Origin: an uncultured Armatimonadota bacterium
GTDB lineage: Bacteria > Armatimonadota > Fimbriimonadia > Fimbriimonadales > Fimbriimonadaceae
Assembly (NCBI GenBank): GCA_903904815.1
Contig: CAIVDU010000114.1
Coordinates: 1-55,399 of the forward strand
Length of the DNA stretch: 55,399 bases
Reading direction: 5' to 3'
A program made the translations under genes and the position numbers. Positions within the stretch are counted from its first letter, which is position 1. Each line of letters starts with the position of its first letter. Under the pieces are notes generated by a model. It was given only the letters and a program-made list of their open reading frames with translations. It was not told the DNA's origin and searched no databases. Shown piece by piece: positions 48,632 to 55,399 of this stretch.

Positions 48632-51600
48632 ATGAGCCAAATTCTCGACGCTCCGAAAGCAATCTCAGTCAACGTTGCCACGATCGACGGCAATGAAGCG
48701 GCCGCATATATCGCGTACCGCGTCAACGAGGTTTGCTCGATCTATCCGATTACACCTTCCTCCACAATGGCCGAACTCGCCGATCAGTGGGCCAGCGAGG
48801 GCAAAAAGAACATTTGGGGCGAGATCCCGGACGTCGTCGAGATGCAGAGCGAAGCGGGCGCGGCTGGAACCGTGCATGGCGCACTTCAAGCGGGATCGTT
48901 GACCACGACCTTCACCGCGTCGCAGGGTCTGCTCCTCATGATCCCGAACATGTACAAGATCGCCGGCGAACTCACCGCCTGTGTCATTCATGTGGCGGCG
49001 AGATCGATCGCCACCCAGGGACTTTCCATTTTTGGCGACCATCAAGACGTGATGGCGGCCCGCTCAACCGGGTTCGCCCAACTTGCCTCGGGCTCTGTCC
49101 AAGAGGCCCACGACATGGCCTTGATCGCTCAGGCGGCAACGCTTGAGAGTCGCTTGCCTTTCATTCACTTCTTCGATGGGTTCCGGACGTCGCACGAAGT
49201 CAACAAGGTCGAGCTTATTTCGGGCGATGATATTCGTGAGATGATCGACGAGGACCTCGTCATTGCTCACCGAAAGCGGGCGCTCAATCCTGACAGCCCT
49301 TTCATTCGAGGGACGGCTCAGAACCCTGACGTCTACTTCCAGAGTCGAGAGACGGTCAACCCTTTCTACCAGCGCTGCCCGGGCATCGTCGAGAAGGCGA
49401 TGGAGAAGTTCGGCGCCCTCACTGGTCGACACTATCACTTGTTCGACTACTTTGGCTCGCCGACCGCGGACCGCGTGATCATCCTGATGGGTTCCGGCGC
49501 TGAGACTGCCAGAGAGACCTGTGAGTACCTGAACCAGCACGGAGAGAACGTTGGCGTACTGCAGGTTCACCTTTACCGCCCATTCGCAGCCGATCGACTT
49601 CTTGAGGCGATCCCTCCCACTGCTCGAAAGATCGCAGTATTAGATCGCACAAAAGAGCCTGGAGCGGGAGGGGAGCCTCTCTATGCCGACGTCGTAAGCG
49701 CCTATTTCGAGGCGCTCACGAACTCGCGATCTCCGATCGAAACGATGCCGAGAATTCTGACCGGGCGGTATGGCCTTTCCTCGAAGGAGTTCAACCCGGG
49801 AATGGTCAAAGCGGTGTTCGACGAACTCGCAAAGGAAAACCCGAAGAACCACTTTACGGTGGGAATCAACGATAACGTCACTGGCTCCAGCCTCGAGTAC
49901 GATCGAAATTTCGACATCGAAGCCGCCGACGTCCACCGAGCGATCTTCTACGGATTGGGTGCGGACGGCACCGTCGGCGCGAACAAGAACACGATCAAGA
50001 TCATTGGTGAAGATCCTCGATTCTTCGCTCAAGGCTACTTCCTCTACGACTCCAAGAAATCGGGATCGCAGACGATCTCACACCTTCGGTTTGGCAAGCG
50101 TCCAATACGATCCGCGTACCTGATTCATCGGGCGCAGTTCGTCGCGTGCCATCAGTTCAACTTTGTCGAGAGGACAGACCTGCTTCGACCGGCTGCCGAA
50201 GGCGGCACGTTCTTGCTAAATAGCCCCTATCCGGCAAACGAGGTTTGGGGCCATCTGCCCCGGATCATGCAAGAGCAGATCGTCGCCAAGCGGCTGAGCT
50301 TCTATGTGATCGACGCTTCGGAAGTGGCTCGCGCCGTTGGAATGGGCAACCGCACCAATACGATCATGCAGACCTGCTTCTTCGCGATCTCTGGGGTTCT
50401 TCCCCGAGACCAGGCGATCGAACAGATCAAGTATTCGATCAAGAAGACGTACGGTCGCAAAGGAGACGAAATCGTTCGAAAGAACTTCGAGGCGGTTGAT
50501 CAGACGATTGCCAATCTCTTCGAGGTCGAAGTTCCTCAGACGGCAACCAGCCGGGAAGAGTTACGACTGCCGGTCGCTGCCGAAGCGCCTGAGTTCATTC
50601 AGAAGGTGACGGCACGCATCATCGCTGGAGAAGGCGATGACATTCCGGTCGGAGATATCCCGATCGACGGAACCTATCCAAGTGGAACGTCACGATGGGA
50701 AAAGCGGAATATCGCGGAGTTCATTCCGATCTGGGATCCCGAGACCTGCATTCAGTGCGGGAACTGCAGCTTCGTCTGCCCGCACGGAGTCATTCGCACC
50801 AGGCTGTTCGATCGCAAAGAGTTGCTGGGCGCTCCCAAAGGGTTCCAGTCGGCCCCCATCGACGCGAAGGGCTTTCCGGACACGCTGTACACGTTACAGG
50901 TCTATGCGGAGGACTGCACCGGCTGTAGCCTGTGCTTCGAAGCCTGCCCAGTTCGAGATAAAGCAGAGTCTGGCAAGCGGGCGATCAATATGGCCCCGAA
51001 AGAGGTCCCGATGATCGAAGCGGGGCGAGAGCACAACGCCTACTTCGAGACGATTCCGGTGAACGACCGGGCGTCGGTCGACTTCTCGACGGTTCGCGGA
51101 AGTCAGTTCCTGGAACCGCTTTTCGAGTTCTCGGGCGCGTGTGCGGGCTGTGGCGAGACCCCGTATCTGAAGCTGTTGTCTCAGCTCTTTGGAGACCGAA
51201 TGTTGGTGGCCAACGCGACCGGATGTTCGTCGATCTACGGCGGCAACCTGCCCACGACACCCTGGGCGGTCAATCATGAGGGACGAGGTCCCGCTTGGTC
51301 AAACTCACTCTTCGAAGACAACGCGGAGTTTGGACTCGGCATGCGAATCGCTTCTGATCGACACCGCATGTCAGCAGAGCGACTTCTTCACCGCATGGCT
51401 GACCAGATCGGAGTGGGACTCGTGGATGACCTTCTGTCCGCGCCCCAACGCATAGAGTCGGACATTCGCCGCCAACGAGAGCGAGTGGCCGTCCTCAAGC
51501 TGATGCTAGCGACCATCGACTCCTCGGATGCGAAGATGCTCCTGGCAGTGGCCGACTCTTTGGTCCGTCGAAGTGTGTGGATCGTCGGTGGAGACGGCTG

Positions 51601-52213
51601 GGCCTACGACATTGGATCGGGTGGTTTGGATCACGTGCTCGCCACTGGTCGCAACGTGAACATCCTGGTGATGGATACCGAGGTCTACTCCAATACCGGC
51701 GGCCAAGCATCGAAGTCGACCCCTCTTGCAGCAGTGGCGAAATTTGCCAACGGAGGTAAGCAGGTTAATAAGAAAGACCTCGCTCTCCAGGCAATCGCCT
51801 ACGGCAACGTATACGTCGCCCGAATCGCTTTGGGGGCGAATCCTCAACAGACGTTGACCGCTTTCCGTGAAGCGGAAGCTTACAACGGACCCTCGCTGAT
51901 CCTGGCTTACAGCCATTGTATTGCTCACGGCATCAACATGGAGAAGGGCCTTGAGCAGCAGCAGTTGGCCGTCCACAGCGGTTATTGGCCGTTGTTGCGC
52001 TACAACCCCGAAGTCCAACAGTCCAACGAGAACCCCTTCGTCTTGGACTCGGCGAGACCGAACTTGAAGTTCACCGACTTCTCAAACAACGAACTGCGGT
52101 TCAGGATGCTCAAGCAGACCAATCCGCAAGCGGTCAACCAGATGATGGACAGTGCGCAGACTTCGATCGACGCACGCTGGAAGCTTTATGAGCAGATGTC
52201 CCAGGAGCACTAA
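48632..52213 (+). CDS. nifJ: Pyruvate:ferredoxin (flavodoxin) oxidoreductase
   Basis: A 1193-residue single-chain PFOR, oxidising pyruvate and CoA to acetyl-CoA with reduction of ferredoxin. Domain order is canonical: pyrimidine-binding part (YPITPSSTMAELADQWASEG), gamma-like part (GLGADGTVGANKNTIKIIGE), two [4Fe-4S] motifs (ETCIQCGNCSFVCPHGVI near residue 710; EDCTGCSLCFEACPV near 770), and the TPP domain (CAGCGETPYLKLLSQLFG; ATGCSSIYGGNLPTTPW; GDGWAYDIGSGGLDHVLA; MDTEVYSNTGGQASKSTPLA). It lies 69 bases after the GltD-like gene and 5 bases before the dihydroorotate-dehydrogenase-like gene. Activity needs low-oxygen conditions or protection in most organisms. Confidence 0.95.
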   Translation: MSQILDAPKAISVNVATIDGNEAAAYIAYRVNEVCSIYPITPSSTMAELADQWASEGKKNIWGEIPDVVEMQSEAGAAGTVHGALQAGSLTTTFTASQGLLLMIPNMYKIAGELTACVIHVAARSIATQGLSIFGDHQDVMAARSTGFAQLASGSVQEAHDMALIAQAATLESRLPFIHFFDGFRTSHEVNKVELISGDDIREMIDEDLVIAHRKRALNPDSPFIRGTAQNPDVYFQSRETVNPFYQRCPGIVEKAMEKFGALTGRHYHLFDYFGSPTADRVIILMGSGAETARETCEYLNQHGENVGVLQVHLYRPFAADRLLEAIPPTARKIAVLDRTKEPGAGGEPLYADVVSAYFEALTNSRSPIETMPRILTGRYGLSSKEFNPGMVKAVFDELAKENPKNHFTVGINDNVTGSSLEYDRNFDIEAADVHRAIFYGLGADGTVGANKNTIKIIGEDPRFFAQGYFLYDSKKSGSQTISHLRFGKRPIRSAYLIHRAQFVACHQFNFVERTDLLRPAAEGGTFLLNSPYPANEVWGHLPRIMQEQIVAKRLSFYVIDASEVARAVGMGNRTNTIMQTCFFAISGVLPRDQAIEQIKYSIKKTYGRKGDEIVRKNFEAVDQTIANLFEVEVPQTATSREELRLPVAAEAPEFIQKVTARIIAGEGDDIPVGDIPIDGTYPSGTSRWEKRNIAEFIPIWDPETCIQCGNCSFVCPHGVIRTRLFDRKELLGAPKGFQSAPIDAKGFPDTLYTLQVYAEDCTGCSLCFEACPVRDKAESGKRAINMAPKEVPMIEAGREHNAYFETIPVNDRASVDFSTVRGSQFLEPLFEFSGACAGCGETPYLKLLSQLFGDRMLVANATGCSSIYGGNLPTTPWAVNHEGRGPAWSNSLFEDNAEFGLGMRIASDRHRMSAERLLHRMADQIGVGLVDDLLSAPQRIESDIRRQRERVAVLKLMLATIDSSDAKMLLAVADSLVRRSVWIVGGDGWAYDIGSGGLDHVLATGRNVNILVMDTEVYSNTGGQASKSTPLAAVAKFANGGKQVNKKDLALQAIAYGNVYVARIALGANPQQTLTAFREAEAYNGPSLILAYSHCIAHGINMEKGLEQQQLAVHSGYWPLLRYNPEVQQSNENPFVLDSARPNLKFTDFSNNELRFRMLKQTNPQAVNQMMDSAQTSIDARWKLYEQMSQEH

Positions 52214-52218
52214 CAACG

Positions 52219-53226
52219 GTGTTGGATCTCAGAACGCAATATCTCGGGCTAGAACTTAAAAACCCACTCGTCGCCTCGCCTTCCCCGATCTCGCAGCGGT
52301 TCGATGGCATCCACCGCCTAGAGGATGCTGGCGCATCGGCCATCGTGCTGTTCTCTCTTTTCGAGGAGCAGATCCGATTTGAAAACGAGTCGGCGGCCTA
52401 CTTCGAGTTCACCTCCTCGAATACGTTCGCGGAGTCTTTAAGCTTCTTCCCGAAGATGGACGAGTTCGAAGCTGGGCCGGAGGAGTACCTGGAGTTTATC
52501 TATCGGGCGTCGGAAACGTCGGAGATTCCGATCATCGCGAGTTTGAACGCGACCTCCCCCGAGGGATGGGCGGAGTATGCGTTGAGGATGGAGCAGGCGG
52601 GGGCGAAAGCCATTGAATTGAATGCCTACTACATCCCGAGTTTTGGACAATCTTCGGAAGACGTCGAACAGCGGTATGTCGACATGGTTAGGGCCGTGCG
52701 GCGCTCGGTGCAGATCCCTATTGCGGTCAAACTTCCGCCGTTCTTTAGTTCGGTGGGGGACATCGCCTATCGATTGATCGAGGCCGGGGCAAACGGTTTG
52801 GTGCTGTTTAACCGCTTGTACCAGCCGGACATCGACCTCGAAAAACAGGAAGTGTTTCCGACCATCGAGCTTAGTCGACCCAGCGAAATACGACTTCCTT
52901 TGCTTTGGATCGCGAACCTGTATGGTCACGTAAATGGATCTCTGGCAGGAACCACCGGCGTGCACCGGGGAACCGATGCGGTCAAATACATCCTGGCGGG
53001 GGCGAATGTAGCAATGACCGCGTCGGCGCTACTCAAGAACGGACCTGGCTATCTGGCGACGCTACTGAGCGAGTTCACCGAGTGGGGGGACGCCCACGGC
53101 TACCACTCGGTAGACCAGATGCGCGGATCCATGAGCAAGAAGCATGTGCTGGACCCTTCGGCATTCGATCGCGCGAATTACGTCAGGGTCCTGCAAAGTT
53201 ACATGCCGAAGTTTTCTGCTCAGTAG
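52219..53226 (+). CDS. Dihydroorotate dehydrogenase-like protein
   Basis: A 335-residue TIM barrel with the FMN-binding pattern of class 1 dihydroorotate dehydrogenases: YLGLELKNPLVASPSPIS at the N terminus, IPIAVKLPPFFSSVGDIAYR, ANGLVLFNRLYQPDIDLE and TTGVHRGTDAVKYILAGANV. The segment that carries the catalytic Cys or Ser in true PyrD is here IELNAYYIPSFGQSS, without the usual Cys, so a pyrimidine role is doubtful. Such proteins are often encoded next to PFOR, where they may take part in electron transfer. The start is GTG at 52219, 5 bases after nifJ. It converges with the lipase gene, 3 bases apart. Confidence 0.8.
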   Translation: MLDLRTQYLGLELKNPLVASPSPISQRFDGIHRLEDAGASAIVLFSLFEEQIRFENESAAYFEFTSSNTFAESLSFFPKMDEFEAGPEEYLEFIYRASETSEIPIIASLNATSPEGWAEYALRMEQAGAKAIELNAYYIPSFGQSSEDVEQRYVDMVRAVRRSVQIPIAVKLPPFFSSVGDIAYRLIEAGANGLVLFNRLYQPDIDLEKQEVFPTIELSRPSEIRLPLLWIANLYGHVNGSLAGTTGVHRGTDAVKYILAGANVAMTASALLKNGPGYLATLLSEFTEWGDAHGYHSVDQMRGSMSKKHVLDPSAFDRANYVRVLQSYMPKFSAQ

Positions 53227-53235
53227 GCGCTACTG
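53221..53235. terminator. Hairpin containing two convergent stop codons
   Basis: CAGTAG-GCG-CTACTG. The left arm ends with the TAG of the dehydrogenase-like gene and the right arm holds the stop of the lipase gene on the other strand. Only 6-bp arms, no T-tract. Confidence 0.4.
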
Positions 53236-54171
53236 GGGATAGACGCGGGGGCCTATCTTGACGACGTCCAGGTAGTTCTGGACGACGGCAAGGTAGGTGT
53301 CGGACATGGAGTGGTTTCGCCAGTCGTCCCACTTTTGCCACACAAACGTGCACTCGATGCCGACGTGGGTGTAGCCGTTCTCGGGCAAGATATCGTTCTT
53401 GTTGCTTGGCGGATAGAGGGACACCAGACTTGGGACGAAGTCGCACAAGTTCGCGAAGCGCAGAGTCAGAATCCCGAGCTTGTCGAACGCCTGTTTGAAC
53501 GCGGGATCTCCTACGTGCAAGCTGCCGAATGTGATCAACACGGGCAGCGGACCATTGCCGTAGGATCCGCTCAGCACGGTGTCGATGGCGCCCAGGGTGG
53601 CTAGGGCTCCGCCGAGACTATGGGCGGCGATGTAGAGGGGCTTGCCTGGATTGATGAGGGCCAATTGGGAGATTGCTGCCTGGAACGAAGTTGCGAGCGA
53701 ATCGTAGAGGAGCCCGGATTCGCCATAAAGGTCGTAAAGGCCTTCGTTTGCGTTTCCTAAAGTCTCTAACGGGTTGTCGTAGGGCAATTGGCAAGGGACC
53801 TTGCTGTCCCAATAGAGCAGGTCGTATCCCGTCTCTTCATAGGTCACCGTTCCCCTCAAAACAAGGATGTTGTGCGACAGGTCGTTGGCGACGGCAGAGA
53901 AGCCGATCTGCTGATAGGAAACGATGCCTTGGGGTTCACCATCCCCGGATTCGATCGCGCCGAGAGAGGAGAACGGGTTGCCCCATGGAGCGATTTCGTA
54001 CACTTGAACTACGGTGATGTTCCCGTAGCCGGTGAGGGTGGGCATCGTGTTGTTGTTATAGGCGGTGTAGGCGTTGTCGATCCCCACTGCCAGGTTTACG
54101 AGTCGGCTCGAAGTGAGCCCGGTGTCGACGAGTACGTCGTCGATCGATTTCAGTGCAGGTTCGTTGATCAT
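53230..54171 (-). CDS. Class 3 lipase-like alpha/beta hydrolase
   Basis: A 313-residue alpha/beta hydrolase. The nucleophile elbow is PLYIAAHSLGGALATLGAID (GxSxG-type AHSLGG). HNILVLRGTVTYEETGYDLL is the oxyanion region typical of lipase class 3, and the catalytic Asp and His probably lie in ANLCDFVPSL and ENGYTHVGIE. No signal peptide is visible after the chosen ATG at 54171 (MINEPALKS); an ATG at 54213 would add a 14-residue basic extension. Its real substrate is unknown; class 3 lipases act on glycerolipids. Confidence 0.75.
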   Translation of the reverse strand: MINEPALKSIDDVLVDTGLTSSRLVNLAVGIDNAYTAYNNNTMPTLTGYGNITVVQVYEIAPWGNPFSSLGAIESGDGEPQGIVSYQQIGFSAVANDLSHNILVLRGTVTYEETGYDLLYWDSKVPCQLPYDNPLETLGNANEGLYDLYGESGLLYDSLATSFQAAISQLALINPGKPLYIAAHSLGGALATLGAIDTVLSGSYGNGPLPVLITFGSLHVGDPAFKQAFDKLGILTLRFANLCDFVPSLVSLYPPSNKNDILPENGYTHVGIECTFVWQKWDDWRNHSMSDTYLAVVQNYLDVVKIGPRVYPQ

Positions 54172-54376
54172 GGTCCTCGGTAATCCATTTCGTGCAAAGG
54201 ATAACCGCATCATAACGTAGTATCTGAAAGGTTATGACTGATTTTGCTCCTATTGTTATGGTCCTTTATTGGTATAACGCGTAACGTGTGAACTGTGTGT
54301 GGGGAGGGGGCGAGCGGACCCAATCAACGAGCTAGAGAAGGGCAGTTTCGGCATATCGCGATAGAATGAATTTGGT

Positions 54377-54763
54377 ATGGGTCTCATTCAGCACAACGCA
54401 ATCATCGTGACCGGCTGGGAGATCGAAGGGGCTCACGAACTCGCGGTGGAGGCGTTTGGATCGCTCGTTTCTCCTTTGGTGCCGGGGGCGGCGAGTCAGA
54501 CCTACTCATTCTTAATTGCGCCGGACGGGAGCAAAGAAGGTTGGAGCACTAGCGACAAGTACGACCGTCTTCGGTCTCAATTCAAAGACCAACTGGAGTC
54601 TTTGGCGGATTTCCACGGGTATTGGGTGGAAGTCTGTTTCGGAGAGAACGAAAATGACCGAGTCGTCGACGGTTCGCTTGAACGAGCCATTCGAAGGCAG
54701 GCGCTGCGGTCACCGGGAACGCTGATCGACTACACGATTGAGATCGAGCGGGGAAATCCATGA
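54377..54763 (+). CDS. Unknown 128-residue protein
   Basis: A small soluble protein with no recognised family. It starts MGLIQHNAIIVTGWEIEGAH and alternates strands with helices (YSFLIAPDGSKEG; FHGYWVEVCFGENEND), ending in a short charged tail. There is no signal peptide or membrane helix. It lies between divergent lipase and convergent pntB genes, in its own transcription unit. The ATG at 54377 follows a GAATTTGGT without clear ribosome-binding site. Function unknown. Confidence 0.5.
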   Translation: MGLIQHNAIIVTGWEIEGAHELAVEAFGSLVSPLVPGAASQTYSFLIAPDGSKEGWSTSDKYDRLRSQFKDQLESLADFHGYWVEVCFGENENDRVVDGSLERAIRRQALRSPGTLIDYTIEIERGNP

Positions 54764-54798
54764 CGACGGGGCTGCCTTCCTCGAAGGCAGCCCCGTCG
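54764..54798. terminator. Strong bidirectional hairpin between convergent genes
   Basis: CGACGGGGCTGCCTTC and GAAGGCAGCCCCGTCG form a perfect 16-bp stem with a 3-base loop, placed between the stop of the 128-residue gene and the end of pntB. No T-tract on either side. Confidence 0.6.
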
Positions 54799-54820
54799 GA
54801 TCGCAGAAGGTTCGCTGGTG

Positions 54821-55399
54821 CTAGGAGGCTCCGATCTCTTTCACGATGTCGCCGACAAACTTTTTGGCGTCGCCGAAGAGCATGAGGGTCTGGTCCATGG
54901 TGTAGAGCTCGTTGTCGATTCCGGCGAATCCGGAGCTCATCGAGCGCTTGATCACCATGACCGTCCGAGCTTTGTCGACGTCGATGATCGGCATTCCGTA
55001 GATCGGGCTGTCGGGATCGTTCCGAGCGGCTGGGTTGGTGACGTCGTTTGCACCGATGACTAGTGCGACGTCGGTTTGAGGCAGCTCAGAGTTGATGTCA
55101 TCCATCTCGACGAGCTTTTCGTAGGGGATGTCCGCTTCCGCGAGGAGAACGTTCATATGGCCCGGCATTCGTCCGGCGACCGGGTGAATGGCGAACTGGA
55201 CATTGACGCCTTTCTTGGTAAGGGCGTCGTACAACTCCTTGACCTTGTGCTGAGCCTGGGCAACCGCCATGCCGTAGCCCGGCACAATCACGACGTTCAT
55301 CGCGTTGGCGAGGATCGAGGCCGCTTCTTCAGGGCTGGCGCTTCGGACCGGCTTCGCTTCACCAAGGGCTTTGGCGACGGTTGCCTTGCCGAAGGCGCC
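54821..55399 (-). CDS. pntB: NAD(P) transhydrogenase subunit beta, C-terminal part
   Basis: The 3' part of the gene; the rest is beyond the window edge. The visible 192 residues are the NADP-binding domain III: NVVIVPGYGMAVAQAQHKVK, FAIHPVAGRMPGHMNVLLAE, VALVIGANDVTNPAARNDPD, GMPIIDVDKARTVMVIKRSM and FAGIDNELYTMDQTLMLFGD. The proton-pumping enzyme couples hydride transfer from NADH to NADP+ to the proton gradient. Membrane helices would lie upstream, outside the window. The gene converges on the unknown 128-residue protein. Confidence 0.92.
   Translation of the reverse strand, partial: GAFGKATVAKALGEAKPVRSASPEEAASILANAMNVVIVPGYGMAVAQAQHKVKELYDALTKKGVNVQFAIHPVAGRMPGHMNVLLAEADIPYEKLVEMDDINSELPQTDVALVIGANDVTNPAARNDPDSPIYGMPIIDVDKARTVMVIKRSMSSGFAGIDNELYTMDQTLMLFGDAKKFVGDIVKEIGAS

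Noticed and set aside
1-55399. tRNA or rRNA genes, phage attachment sites, replication origin
   Set aside because: No cloverleaf with a TTCRA arm, rRNA-like stretch, integrase or DnaA-box cluster was noticed on reading; a covariance search was not possible.

Overview
The window looks like a chromosomal segment of an Armatimonadota bacterium, probably Fimbriimonadia-like. This is an inference. It rests on three orphan pseudopilins (15.6, 21.2 and 45.7 kb) that share an almost identical N-terminal helix ending LFPVFAQAK, on frequent GTG/TTG starts, and on general protein character. No rRNA or tRNA gene and no CRISPR array was recognised.

Layout. The left edge (1-3.3 kb) is accessory: the 3' end of an ISL3-type transposase, then unrecognised proteins and a TPR protein. 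From 3.6 to 12 kb come a VOC protein, a sugar isomerase/epimerase-like protein, a cysteine-desulfurase-like PLP enzyme, a translationally coupled SbcD/SbcC-like (YhaO/YhaN-like) nuclease-ATPase pair and an MDR oxidoreductase. At 12.2-13 kb lies the scar of a divergent tetR/NAD-epimerase pair that lost both 5' halves. Then follow hisC, a lyxose-isomerase-like gene, a small membrane protein, thioredoxin and a pseudopilin. At 17-20 kb an Rrf2 regulator diverges from cysD-cysN; CysN carries a C-terminal domain that looks like an APS kinase without its P-loop. At 20.2-20.7 kb is the most unusual locus: a 33-codon leader peptide with a cluster of Tyr/Phe/Trp codons, a strong intrinsic terminator, then a free-standing acetolactate-synthase small-subunit C-terminal domain. 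A pseudopilin / lipoprotein / CXXCH protein / TPR-sulfotransferase array follows, then thrC and a lipoprotein with a GspG-like domain.

From 27.2 to 40.6 kb, twelve co-oriented minus-strand genes run cysH - sulfite/nitrite reductase - cysG - hemA - hemC - hemD - hemB - hemQ - hemL - hemE - hemY - hemH. They join reductive sulfate assimilation, siroheme synthesis and a C5-type heme pathway with HemQ, which suggests the coproporphyrin-dependent ending. CysH has the cysteine pattern of APS (not PAPS) reductases, which fits the degenerate kinase domain on CysN.

The right part holds a GH5-like secreted hydrolase, a DedA protein, a large secreted protein with a PPC-like domain, a third pseudopilin, and an operon of GltD-like flavoprotein, pyruvate:ferredoxin oxidoreductase and dihydroorotate-dehydrogenase-like protein. 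It ends with a class 3 lipase-like hydrolase, a small unknown protein and the 3' part of pntB. Several genes end in compact hairpins that contain the stop codon, notably between convergent pairs.
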